The notes beneath the pieces are model-generated. The model was not told the DNA's origin and ran no database searches. It saw only the letters and a list, made by a program, of their open reading frames with translations. Position numbers and translations under genes: made by a program. DNA of 64,000 nt from Achromobacter marplatensis (GTDB taxonomy: Bacteria; Pseudomonadota; Gammaproteobacteria; Burkholderiales; Burkholderiaceae_B): NCBI RefSeq assembly GCF_002209535.1, contig NZ_NJIG01000014.1:62001-126000 (forward strand), in the 5' to 3' direction. Positions 1 through 8,834 of this stretch are shown one piece after another. Each line of letters opens with the position of its first letter. The first letter of the stretch is position 1.

Positions 1-918
<918 letters not shown>

Positions 919-923
919 TCGCC

Positions 924-950
924 ATGCCGCGCGCGCAAGGCGCGCGGCAT
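924..950 (+). terminator. Hairpin downstream of purB
   Basis: A perfect stem of about 11 bp (ATGCCGCGCG pairing with CGCGCGGCAT, five-base loop) begins six bases after the purB stop. It is followed by TTGTTGTTG rather than a clean T run, so it is a weak intrinsic terminator or a 3'-end stabiliser. Confidence 0.5.
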
Positions 951-976
951 TGTTGTTGTCCTTACGGGAGATTGCA

Positions 977-1435
977 ATGAAGAAGTTGTCCACGCTTGTC
1001 GCGTTGGCCTGTATGACGGTGGGGCCGTTGTTGGCGACCAGCGCCTCGGCGCAGTTCGCCAAGCCGGAAGACGCGGTCAAGTACCGCCAGTCGGCATTGA
1101 CGCTGATGGCTTCGCACTTCGGTCGCATGACGCCGGTGGTCAAGGGTCAGGCGCCCTATGACGCCGCGCAGATCAAAGCCAACGTTGAAGTGCTGAAGAC
1201 GTTGGCCGCATTGCCGTGGGCAGCTTTCGGTCCGGGTACGGAAGGCGGCGACGCCCGCCCCGAGATCTGGAGTGACGCGGCCGGCTTCAAGCAGAAGCAG
1301 CAAGCGTTCCAGGACAATATCGTGAAGCTGTCGGCCGCGGCCGACGCGGGCGATCTGGACAAGCTGCGCGCGGCCTTCGGCGACGTGGGTGCAAGCTGCA
1401 AGGCCTGCCACGACGCCTACCGCAAGAAGAAGTAA
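977..1435 (+). CDS. Exported cytochrome c' / c556-type haem protein
   Basis: A 152-residue periplasmic c-type cytochrome. Residues 1-23 form a signal peptide ending in the SAS-AQ cleavage region. The mature part is a predicted four-helix bundle, and the single haem-binding motif CKACH lies near the C-terminus, which is the layout of the cytochrome c' family. I chose ATG 977 because GGGAG sits 7 bases upstream; an in-frame ATG at 950 would put extra residues before the signal peptide. The neighbouring cytochrome b561 gene on the opposite strand suggests a shared redox role, but that link is inferred. Cytochromes c' bind NO or CO in other bacteria; the ligand here is unknown. Confidence 0.9.
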   Translation: MKKLSTLVALACMTVGPLLATSASAQFAKPEDAVKYRQSALTLMASHFGRMTPVVKGQAPYDAAQIKANVEVLKTLAALPWAAFGPGTEGGDARPEIWSDAAGFKQKQQAFQDNIVKLSAAADAGDLDKLRAAFGDVGASCKACHDAYRKKK

Positions 1436-1478
1436 GCCACGCGCGGGCAGCCTTAGGGCGGCCTGTCAGCGCTGAACG

Positions 1479-1512
1479 AAAAAAGCCCCTCGTTTTTTCG
1501 AGGGGCTTTTTG
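1479..1512. terminator. Bidirectional intrinsic terminator
   Basis: AAGCCCCTCG and CGAGGGGCTT form a 10-bp stem around a T-rich loop, with an A run on the left and a T run on the right. It can end the cytochrome c' transcript rightwards and the cytochrome b561 transcript leftwards. Confidence 0.85.
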
Positions 1513-1531
1513 TTGCGAGTTCGCGGGCGGT

Positions 1532-2224
1532 TCAGGAAAAAGACATGTCCGCGACCACTTCCAGGGACCGTATCCACAGCACCAGGCCCGTCACGCAGGC
1601 GCCCAGCAGCAGCGCGCGCACCCAGACTGCGATGCCGTCCTGGGCGGGCGGCGTGCCGGCCGGCAAGTCCTTGGCATCGACGTCGCCGGTGATGATGGCG
1701 CGCACCAGGCGCTTGCGGCGCACCACGGCATACCAGACGACGGCCAGCAGATGCAGCGCGATCAGGCCGATGATGACCCATTCGTTGAGCTTGTGCCAGG
1801 ACGTCAGCAGCCCCGAGGTGGCTTCGCTGACGTGTCCGAACAGCGGCCCTTGCGTCATGATGTCGTCGGTGGTGAACAGGCCGCTTGCGGCCTGGAAGCC
1901 GATGACCAGCAGCAGGGCCAGCACCGATAGTGCGCCCAGCGGGTTATGGCCGGCCGGCGCGGCGGCGCCCTTCAGGTACCGGGCCACCGCGGCGGGGCCG
2001 CGCACGAACTGGCTGAAACGGGCGTAGCGCGGGCCGACAATGCCCCAAAGCAAGCGGAAGATGATCAGGCCCAGCGCCGTACAGCCGAAGCGCACGTGCC
2101 AGTCCATGTACAGGCCGCCCAGTTTCACGCTGACGAACGCGCCGACGATGCAGACGACAAGCGCCCAGTGAAAGAGACGGGTGGGAAGGTCCCAGATGCG
2201 GATCGCGAGTCGGTTGTTCTGCAT
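1532..2224 (-). CDS. Cytochrome b561 family di-haem membrane protein
   Basis: A 230-residue inner-membrane cytochrome b561. The N-terminal segment RIWDLPTRLFHWALV carries the first haem-ligand histidine, typical of Ni-Fe-hydrogenase-type/b561 domains (compare 'WD.PTR..HW'). Four hydrophobic helices follow, with further histidines in DWHVRFG, SWHKLNEW and IALHLLAVVW that would complete the two haem sites. A fifth hydrophobic segment lies at the C-terminus. I place the start at 2224 because the family signature begins right after it; the frame stays open to 2308 but those residues are not conserved-looking. It probably passes electrons between the quinone pool and a periplasmic c-type cytochrome such as the convergent gene at 977-1435. 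Confidence 0.88.
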   Translation of the reverse strand: MQNNRLAIRIWDLPTRLFHWALVVCIVGAFVSVKLGGLYMDWHVRFGCTALGLIIFRLLWGIVGPRYARFSQFVRGPAAVARYLKGAAAPAGHNPLGALSVLALLLVIGFQAASGLFTTDDIMTQGPLFGHVSEATSGLLTSWHKLNEWVIIGLIALHLLAVVWYAVVRRKRLVRAIITGDVDAKDLPAGTPPAQDGIAVWVRALLLGACVTGLVLWIRSLEVVADMSFS

Positions 2225-2311
2225 GGTTGAGCTGCGTGGACGGATTGCCTGCGAATTTATCACGGGCAAAAAGCAATCGCCGCGCATGAAGCGCGGCGAT
2301 TTTGGCATGGA

Positions 2312-2593
2312 TCAATGCGTGGTGCGGCGCACGGGTTCGATGCGGTGCACGTGCTCGTGGCGGAAGCGGATGCGCTGGCCAGGCACCTTCTGCGTGGACG
2401 AGCCGCAAGGCACGACTTCAGTGGTGTAGGTCGTCGTGCCGTCGATCGGCGCGTTGAAAATGACCGTCGCACGGATGGCGGGGCCGTTGGTCGGCTGCAG
2501 GTAGACGATGTCGCCGATATGGATCGGGGTGTTGTCCAGCGTCGTATGGGCCGGGCGTCGGATCAGGTCCGAGGTAGTGAAACGAGTATTCAT
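2312..2593 (-). CDS. Hypothetical protein, 93 residues
   Basis: A small basic protein with no signal peptide or membrane segment. The central part (residues about 25-60) looks beta-rich, with IHIGDIVYLQP suggesting a small barrel fold, and the C-terminal part is rich in Arg and His. I do not recognise the family. The start is ATG 2593, with a weak purine stretch upstream. It lies directly upstream of the cytochrome b561 gene on the same strand (gap about 87 nt to that gene's start), so cotranscription is possible. Support comes from typical codon use and from the reading frame filling the gap; the assignment as a real gene is moderately sure, the function is unknown. Confidence 0.55.
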   Translation of the reverse strand: MNTRFTTSDLIRRPAHTTLDNTPIHIGDIVYLQPTNGPAIRATVIFNAPIDGTTTYTTEVVPCGSSTQKVPGQRIRFRHEHVHRIEPVRRTTH

Positions 2594-3409
2594 GGTGTTT
2601 GTTCTCTTAGGTTCTAGTTATTAGAAAGCTGCGTGGTGTGCATGCCGCGCAAGATGTGGGCGTAACAAAAGCGCCTCGCATCTGGTCGTTCGCCATGTCC
2701 GGCCGGGTTGATTCGGACAGGCATGCATGACACTAACGCATAAGTATTGCCGTCCCTTTGCGCATTCTCATATTTTTGCGTGCGCGGGTAACGGTTTAAT
2801 GCCGCTGTTTGATGCCGACCGTCAGTCCAAGACGGCATCGGTTCGGGCCAGGTGGCGGGCATGTTCGGTGCATGCGCTCTTTAGGCCTGAGGGGCCGCGC
2901 AGAGTGGGTTGGCTCTGGCGGTTGCTGTGCGGCTGTCGTCGTTGGGTCGACTTGGGCCGCAGCGTAATCCTGTTGCTTCTGGCCAAGCCGGACTGGCGGT
3001 TTGGCGAAGGTGCTGTGGGCGGCTTCGAGGCTGCTTGCGTCGGATTCCGCCATTCAGGTTCAGTGCCTGGGCGTTGATCGATTCAGCACGCTGGCCATCA
3101 TGGCCGTCGCTGCATTCGGAGCTGCTTTGATTGTGGAAGTTGCGCGGGTAGTGCGCGACTTTCGTGTCGGAGCCGGGATTTGCGTTTTGGCGTTGTGGGT
3201 TTTCGCAAATCGGATCGGAATCCGAGTGGCTCATCGGCAGTCAATAACGTTCAGTCATTGGCGGTGAATCAAGCCGGGTAGTTCTTGTGTGTTGTGTTTC
3301 TTGAGTGTTTCTACAGATTCGTGTAGAAAGACCTCAACCATCGATATTATCGCAGGTCGATGGGTTTTGCAAGTCTTTTTTGAAAGGGGGCGCATAGCCC
3401 CCTTGGTCG
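2594..3409. other. 816-nt stretch without a supportable gene; lower GC
   Basis: No reading frame here has convincing codon use, a ribosome-binding site and recognisable protein features; the frames of about 70-117 codons on both strands look like chance. The composition is visibly less GC-rich than its neighbours. It contains a perfect 8-bp inverted repeat, TTTCTACA/TGTAGAAA at 3308-3329, and a hairpin at 3384-3404 (AAGGGGGC/GCCCCCTT) just past the end of the minus-strand gene at 3410-3769. The hairpin has no T run on that side, so it is at best a weak terminator. Confidence 0.5.
3308..3329. repeat. Short perfect inverted repeat, possible operator
   Basis: TTTCTACA and TGTAGAAA are separated by six bases in an otherwise gene-free, AT-richer stretch. 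Size and spacing fit a dimeric regulator site, but no gene starts close by, so this is only suggestive. Confidence 0.3.
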
Positions 3410-3769
3410 TCAGTGCGCGGCAGGGCGGGCCTGGCGCTGGGCCTCGATGATCAGGCCTTCCAGGCGCGGCGACATCCTCAGCGCCACCTGCGCGCCCATC
3501 GTGCCGTCCGGCTGGCGCTCGGTTTCCAGCGCCAGGCCGATGCGTTCGTCGTTGAACGCGTCGGGGGCCGCCTCGATCTCGACGTAGCGGGCAAGCAGCG
3601 CGTCGACGGCCTTCTGGGCATCCGCCAGGGCTTCGTCCGACAATTGGCCATGCCCCAGGTACTGGTTCACGACGCGCGCCAGATCGTCCATGAAGAACAG
3701 CAGGGCGGCTGCGCCGCGGCAATCAGGCTGGGTGAACCCCCAGGAGGCGGAAGTAGCGTTTTGGGTCAT
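3410..3769 (-). CDS. Hypothetical protein, 119 residues
   Basis: A soluble, mostly helical small protein (for example DDLARVVNQYLGHGQ and LADAQKAVDALLARY) with no signal peptide. No family is recognised. I place the start at ATG 3769 (MTQNATSASW); the frame remains open to 3823, but the extra residues look non-native. It is transcribed divergently from the GNAT acetyltransferase at 3885, with about 115 bases between them that could hold both promoters. Codon use matches neighbouring genes, so it is probably real; no role can be assigned. Confidence 0.6.
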   Translation of the reverse strand: MTQNATSASWGFTQPDCRGAAALLFFMDDLARVVNQYLGHGQLSDEALADAQKAVDALLARYVEIEAAPDAFNDERIGLALETERQPDGTMGAQVALRMSPRLEGLIIEAQRQARPAAH

Positions 3770-3884
3770 CGTTGAAGCAAAGCCAGTGTTGCGGGCGGCC
3801 GATAGCACGGCCGGATCGGGCATTTTAAGGGATCAGGCAAGGGGAGGCGGCCGTGCGCCTGCATGGTGCATACTTCCACCCCTC

Positions 3885-4391
3885 ATGATCCGATCCGCCC
3901 GACTCTCCGACCTGGCCTGCCTGGCCGATATCGAGCGCTCCGCCGCCGAGCGCTTCCGCGGTACCGCCCTGGCCTGGGCTGCCGATGGCGACACGCTGCC
4001 GTCACAAGAATTGGCCGCGGCCCAGGCTGCCGGCCTGCTGTGGGTCGCGCAGCCCGATGGCGAGGTGCGCGGATTCGCGTTGGCGCGGCCGATGGGTGGC
4101 GACTTGTTCCTGGCCGAAATGTCGGTGGCCTTGCCTTGGCAAGGGCGTGGTCTGGGCCGGGCGCTGTTGCAGGCGGTATTGGCGCATGCGCGGGCCGCGG
4201 GCGTTTACGGGGCGGTGGTGCTGACCACGGACTGGGAGCTGCCCTGGAATGCGCCGTTCTACCGGCGGCAGGGGTTTGCCGAGCTTTCGGCGCCGCTTGC
4301 GCCGCTGTTGCAGGCCCGGCTGCAAGCGGAGTCGGACGCGGGCTTCGATGCTGCGCGGCGATGCGCGATGGCCTACCCGTTGAACGCATGA
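3885..4391 (+). CDS. GNAT-family N-acetyltransferase
   Basis: A 168-residue acetyl-CoA-dependent N-acetyltransferase. Residues 1-30 (IRSARLSDLACLADIERSA) form the usual N-terminal strand and helix. The acetyl-CoA pyrophosphate loop is seen in ALPWQGRGLGRALLQAVLAHA around residues 86-105 (Q/R-x-x-G-x-G/A), followed by the strand VVLTTDWELPWNAPFYRRQGF with the catalytic/structural tyrosine region near the end. The start at ATG 3885 fits the domain boundary exactly. The acceptor amine cannot be told from sequence. No operon partner is evident; it starts 115 bases from a divergent hypothetical gene. Confidence 0.85.
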   Translation: MIRSARLSDLACLADIERSAAERFRGTALAWAADGDTLPSQELAAAQAAGLLWVAQPDGEVRGFALARPMGGDLFLAEMSVALPWQGRGLGRALLQAVLAHARAAGVYGAVVLTTDWELPWNAPFYRRQGFAELSAPLAPLLQARLQAESDAGFDAARRCAMAYPLNA

Positions 4392-4585
4392 GGGCCCGGA
4401 CGGATCCCGGCCCGGCGCGTCCTGTGTCAACTCGCTTCGATCGCAACAAAATCCGCCCACCGATGGCTGCCGAAGGACGCTTCGGGATAATCTGCCCACG
4501 GGTGTCAGCCGTCGCCGCGGGGGTGGCTGCGGCCCTCGGGGCGTCAATCCCGCCACCTCAACCCCCTCATGCAAGGAGGACACGC

Positions 4586-5290
4586 ATGTCACCATGGCGA
4601 GCCTGCCTGACGGGCCTGGCAATGGCTTCGATGCTGTTCATGACGGCCTGCGTCAATAAAGAGCCCCAGGAGCGGGTCGCGTTCATCCAGTTGCTGCAAG
4701 CGCGGGTAAGCAGCGACGCGTTGTTGCCCATCGGTGCGCTGACCAACGCCGAGAAGGACGCGATAGGCGACTACGCCGACGCGTATGAGGTCATTACCGA
4801 TTTCCAGAAGGCGATGGCCGAGGCCGCTGCCCCGTTGCGCGAGGTGTTGGCGGTCGAGACGATCCGGTCGGTGGGCGACATTGTCGAGCGCAAGGCTGGC
4901 TTCGAGGCCGCCCGCAAGACTCTGGCAGATAGCGCGGGCAAGCTGCAGGATGCCCGCGCCAAGGCCGATCGCGCGCGCGCCGCGATGACGCTGCCGCCCG
5001 ACCTGGCGCCCGTCTATGGCGGCGCGTATGACGAAGCCGTGACCGCGCCCGCCGCGGATCTGATGCAAGCCGCCACCCGGATGGACTCCGTGGCGCGCGA
5101 CGCCGTGGGCGTGGCGGATTTCGTGGCCGCCCATGCCGCGGACATCCAGTTGGTGGACGGCCAGGCCCGCGTAGCCACGCTGACGCTCCAGCAGGAACTG
5201 AACCTGCGCCTGCAGGGGCTGAACGCGCAGTCCGACGGTTTGGCGCAAGCGCGTGAAACCGTCTTGCTCGCCGTGGCGCTGGGGGCCTGA
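4586..5290 (+). CDS. DUF3053-family lipoprotein (YiaF-like)
   Basis: A 234-residue predicted lipoprotein. The N-terminus is a type II signal peptide with the lipobox region FMTAC, so Cys-21 would be acylated. The mature protein is almost all helical, with alternating Ala/Gln/Asp patterns suggesting an extended coiled bundle. The early segment QERVAFIQLLQARV and overall helix pattern resemble the DUF3053 family, of which E. coli YiaF is a member; that is from memory of the family, not a search. Start ATG 4586 is strongly supported by AAGGAGGA seven bases upstream. Function of the family is unknown; envelope location is inferred from the lipobox. Confidence 0.8.
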   Translation: MSPWRACLTGLAMASMLFMTACVNKEPQERVAFIQLLQARVSSDALLPIGALTNAEKDAIGDYADAYEVITDFQKAMAEAAAPLREVLAVETIRSVGDIVERKAGFEAARKTLADSAGKLQDARAKADRARAAMTLPPDLAPVYGGAYDEAVTAPAADLMQAATRMDSVARDAVGVADFVAAHAADIQLVDGQARVATLTLQQELNLRLQGLNAQSDGLAQARETVLLAVALGA

Positions 5291-5357
5291 ACCCGCCGCA
5301 AGGCGGACGCTTTGTACAATGCGGGTCTCGCGGCGTTCGCCGTGCCTGGAACGGAAT

Positions 5358-6449
5358 ATGAGCCAATCAACCAGCTTGCACTACAGAACCTTTCTGCTCC
5401 TGCTCGTGGTGGTCACCATCGCGTTCGGCTGGCTCCTGTGGCCTTTCTACGGCGCCGTTTTCTGGGGCGCCATCCTTGCCATCATCTTTGCGCCCCTGCA
5501 GCGCAGGCTGGTCGCGCGTATCGGCGGACGCCGCAATCTTGGCGCATTCATCACCTTGCTGCTGGTCCTGCTGCTGGTCATCCTGCCGCTGGTCGCCATC
5601 AGCGGTTCGCTGGTGAGCGAAGGCGCAAACCTGTACCAGAGCATCAAGTCGGGCGAGTTGAACTTCGGCGCCTATTTCCAGCAAGCGATGGCTGCGTTGC
5701 CGCCGTCGGTGCATGACCTGCTGGCGCGCTTCGATCTGGCCGACATTCCCAGCCTGCAGGAAAAACTCAGCGCAGGCGCGATGCAGGCCAGCCAGTTCCT
5801 GGCGACCCAGGCCCTGAACATCGGACAGGACACGTTCCAGTTCGTGATCAGCTTCGGCATCATGCTGTATCTGCTGTTCTTCCTGTTGCGCGACGGTCCG
5901 CAACTGACGGCGCGCCTGAAGCGCGCCATGCCGCTGAGCGACGCGCACAAGCAGCACCTGTTCCGCAAGTTCACCACCGTCGTGCGCGCCACTGTCAAAG
6001 GCAACATCGCAGTGGCCGCGGCGCAGGGCGCGCTGGGCGGGATCATCTTCTGGATCCTGTCTATCCAGGGCGCGCTGCTGTGGGGCGTGATCATGGGCTT
6101 CCTGTCCCTCTTGCCCGCAATCGGCGCGGGCCTGATCTGGGCGCCTGTCGCGATTTACTTCCTGTTGACGGGCGCCATGGTCAAGGGCGCGGTGCTGATC
6201 GCGTTCGGCGTGCTGGTCATCGGCATGGTGGACAACGTGCTGCGTCCGATCCTGGTGGGCAAGGACACCAAGATGCCGGACTACGTGGTGTTGATCTCCA
6301 CGCTGGGCGGCATGGCTTTGTTCGGCCTGAACGGCTTTGTGATCGGCCCGTTGATCGCCGCCTTGTTCATGGCTTGCTGGGACCTGTTCTCGCCCGCTTC
6401 GGAAGAGTTGCTGGGCAAGGCGGAAACGGCGCCGCCTCCCGCAGAGTAA
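5358..6449 (+). CDS. AI-2E family transporter (PerM/YdiK-like permease)
   Basis: A 363-residue polytopic inner-membrane protein of the AI-2 exporter-like (PerM) family. Two hydrophobic helices at residues about 10-45 are followed by another pair near 60-85, a soluble helical segment (about 90-160), and a cluster of helices towards the C-terminus. The late motif DNVLRPILVGKDTKMPDYVV is the best family hallmark, followed by LISTLGGMALFGLNGFVIGP. I chose ATG 5358, the last Met before the first helix. Members export autoinducer-2 or act as Na+/H+ antiporters in other species; the substrate here is not predictable. It stands 67 bases downstream of the lipoprotein gene and may share its transcript. 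Confidence 0.88.
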   Translation: MSQSTSLHYRTFLLLLVVVTIAFGWLLWPFYGAVFWGAILAIIFAPLQRRLVARIGGRRNLGAFITLLLVLLLVILPLVAISGSLVSEGANLYQSIKSGELNFGAYFQQAMAALPPSVHDLLARFDLADIPSLQEKLSAGAMQASQFLATQALNIGQDTFQFVISFGIMLYLLFFLLRDGPQLTARLKRAMPLSDAHKQHLFRKFTTVVRATVKGNIAVAAAQGALGGIIFWILSIQGALLWGVIMGFLSLLPAIGAGLIWAPVAIYFLLTGAMVKGAVLIAFGVLVIGMVDNVLRPILVGKDTKMPDYVVLISTLGGMALFGLNGFVIGPLIAALFMACWDLFSPASEELLGKAETAPPPAE

Positions 6450-6579
6450 GACACGTGGCGTGGCGCCTGCGGTGGCGGCGAGTCATCCGCAGGCACCGCG
6501 CCGGGTGTATGGTGTAGCAGCGTCGGCCTTTTCCGGCCGGCCTTTCGTGTCGACGTCGCCACTCAGGAGCGTGTTGCAT

Positions 6580-6801
6580 ATGGAATGGAAACTGCATCGA
6601 TCGGGCTGGATCGAAGAGCGCAATTTTGATATCGAATTCGCCGAAACCCCCGAAGGCTTTCACACCCGCGTCCGCATCTTCGGATTCCCGGTGCTTGAAG
6701 ACACCAAGCACGTCTACCCCAACGAGGCATTGGCGGAGAAGGGGGCGCTGACCTTGCTGAAAAGCCAGTTCACAGGCACCCCCGATCTGGAGGAGCAATA
6801 G
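6580..6801 (+). CDS. Hypothetical protein, 73 residues
   Basis: A small acidic soluble protein with no signal or membrane segment. It starts with alternating polar/aromatic strands (MEWKLHRSGWIEERNFDIEF) and ends in a short helix (ALAEKGALTLLKSQF). No family is recognised. The start at ATG 6580 has CAGGAG about ten bases upstream; the frame is open further 5' but without a better initiation signal. It converges on the DUF4153 gene with only one base between the two stop codons. Typical codon use makes it likely to be a real gene. Confidence 0.65.
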   Translation: MEWKLHRSGWIEERNFDIEFAETPEGFHTRVRIFGFPVLEDTKHVYPNEALAEKGALTLLKSQFTGTPDLEEQ

Positions 6802-6802
6802 C

Positions 6803-8656
6803 TCAGCGCAGCCGCAGCAGGTTGTCGCCGATCATCAGGTCGCGGTCCGGCCGCGGCTGGGTGCGCACCAGCCCTTGTTCCAGCGCCTGGCCGATGTCTT
6901 GTACGCCGGTCGCGTCATCCATGGCTTGCTCAAAGCTCTCTGCCCGCAGCCAGCCCAATTGGTGCCAGGATTGCGGCGCCTCCCAAACGTAGGCGATGAA
7001 CTGTTCGCCGGTGCCGGGCTCGGCGTCGCGTGGCGGGATGTACAGGATGATCTCGTCCACGCCGTCGCCCGTCAGGTCGGCGAAGATCAGCCGGCAAGGC
7101 TGCGTTGCCGCCGTGTTCTGCGTGGCCGGGGGCGAGCACAGTTTCGCCCGGCCGGGTGAGTCGTCGCGCAGTGCGTTCCACCATGCGTCGGGTATCGCGC
7201 GGCCTGCCGGCGTGGTGGCGAACGCCGGTACGTCTGCCGGCGCGGGATCGGCCGCCGGCTGGCCGTTAGCCCGTTTCACGTCGTCCCAGCTGTAGTAGCT
7301 GCCTTTCAGGGCCTGCGCGGCCGCCAGCGCAATCTGCGGGTCCCGTGCATTGGCTGCGCCGTCGGCCAACTGTTGCAAGGCATCGCGGCCCCAATGGCCG
7401 TAGTCTTTGCCCATCGCGTGAAAACTGAACCGCTCCGGATCCAGGCGTCCGTCGACGATCCGCCGCAACTGGCTTTCCGCGGTCAGGCGCAGGGGATTGG
7501 CGAGCGGCGTGTTGATGGCCAGCAGCAGCCCCAGCGTGGCGAAGGCCGCGATCAGGTTGGTGGCGCCCAGGACGGCGTAGTAGCGCGTGGGCCGCAGCGC
7601 TGCCCAGGCGTAGCCCGCGCCGTACAGGACCAGCATCGTGCCGCCGGCGAGTCCCCACACACGTAGGACGGTCCAACCGTATTGCTCCACGCGGACGATG
7701 GCGCCGTAGAGGGCGACCGCGGCCAGCGGCAGCAGGCACACCATCGCCGCACGTAGCAGCCCCCGCAGGCGCGGCCCAAAGGGGGCGGCCTCGGGGCTGT
7801 CCTGCCAGGCGGCGTTGATGAGCTTGATCCAGGCCAGCGAGAATGCGATCAGCGCGCCGGCGGAAAGCTGGACGGCCTCCAGGCCCAGCGCCATGCGGGC
7901 AGCCAGCGCCAGCGTGAACGCCAGCCCCACGACGGTGACCAGCGGCAGCAGCCACGCATTCAACGTCAGCCAGGAACGTTGCAGCGTCTCGGTCAACGAC
8001 GGGCGGCGGCGCACGCCCACCAGGCAGGCGGCCAGGATCATCGGCCAGGCGGCGAGCCGGAAGTGCGCGTCGTCGACGATGGCGCGGACGGCCTGGATGC
8101 CGATCATGGTGAACATGGCGCCCGCCGCGGTCAGCAGCAGGCATACCGCCATGGCTAGGCAAGCGGCCAGCGTCAGATGGACCGCCATGCGCCAGGTGGC
8201 GCGAAAGACGGCGGGGTAGTTCCAGTGCGGCTTGCCGGCGTCCAGGGCCTGGATCAACGGCAGCAGGATAAAGCCCGCGACGCCGGTCAGCAGCAGCGCC
8301 AGCGCCAGGTCATTGCCCTGCGGCCACCCGCCCAGTTCCTGCGGCAAAGAACCGCTCGCGGACGTCAGGCCGTAGGCCGTCAGGGCGGGCAGGATCAGCC
8401 CGTACGCCGCCAGCGCTGCCAGCCAGCGTCGACCGCTGCGCATCCCCGCGAGCAAGGCGCCCGCCAGCGGCGCCAGCGCGATCCACTGCAGCAGGAAGGC
8501 CAGGGCAAACGGGTGGTTCCAGGGCCATGCGCGCAGCGTCATGAGTTGGTGGAGGACGAGGCCGGACAGGGCGGCGAGGGCGCCGTAGATCAGCACGGTC
8601 TTGTCGGACGCGTCCAGCTTTTCGGAGGCGGATGATTCAGGGGACATATTGGTCAT
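6803..8656 (-). CDS. DUF4153 domain membrane protein
   Basis: A 617-residue integral membrane protein. About a dozen hydrophobic segments occupy residues 20-390, starting with VLIYGALAALSGLVLHQL, and match the layout of DUF4153 proteins. The C-terminal 220 residues (from about LTAESQLRRIVDGRLDPERFSF) are soluble and contain a strand-rich part, FADLTGDGVDEIILY, that resembles an EF-hand/integrin-like Ca-binding loop (D-x-T-G-D-G-V-D). That C-terminal domain is a notable addition to the membrane part. Role unknown. It is divergent from the diguanylate cyclase at 8835, with about 180 bases between. Confidence 0.8.
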   Translation of the reverse strand: MTNMSPESSASEKLDASDKTVLIYGALAALSGLVLHQLMTLRAWPWNHPFALAFLLQWIALAPLAGALLAGMRSGRRWLAALAAYGLILPALTAYGLTSASGSLPQELGGWPQGNDLALALLLTGVAGFILLPLIQALDAGKPHWNYPAVFRATWRMAVHLTLAACLAMAVCLLLTAAGAMFTMIGIQAVRAIVDDAHFRLAAWPMILAACLVGVRRRPSLTETLQRSWLTLNAWLLPLVTVVGLAFTLALAARMALGLEAVQLSAGALIAFSLAWIKLINAAWQDSPEAAPFGPRLRGLLRAAMVCLLPLAAVALYGAIVRVEQYGWTVLRVWGLAGGTMLVLYGAGYAWAALRPTRYYAVLGATNLIAAFATLGLLLAINTPLANPLRLTAESQLRRIVDGRLDPERFSFHAMGKDYGHWGRDALQQLADGAANARDPQIALAAAQALKGSYYSWDDVKRANGQPAADPAPADVPAFATTPAGRAIPDAWWNALRDDSPGRAKLCSPPATQNTAATQPCRLIFADLTGDGVDEIILYIPPRDAEPGTGEQFIAYVWEAPQSWHQLGWLRAESFEQAMDDATGVQDIGQALEQGLVRTQPRPDRDLMIGDNLLRLR

Positions 8657-8834
8657 GGCGGCGATAGTAGCAACCTGTCGCCAACGAAGATGACCAAGCG
8701 TATCCGTCTGTCAGGAAGTCGTCGCATCGCCGAAAATTTCGGAGTAAATTGGGGACGCGGAGCGGGACGCCATCAGGCGGAACATCGCTTCGGAATACAT
8801 AGCGGGAGGCGCATGCGACCAAGGGGGATAGGCG

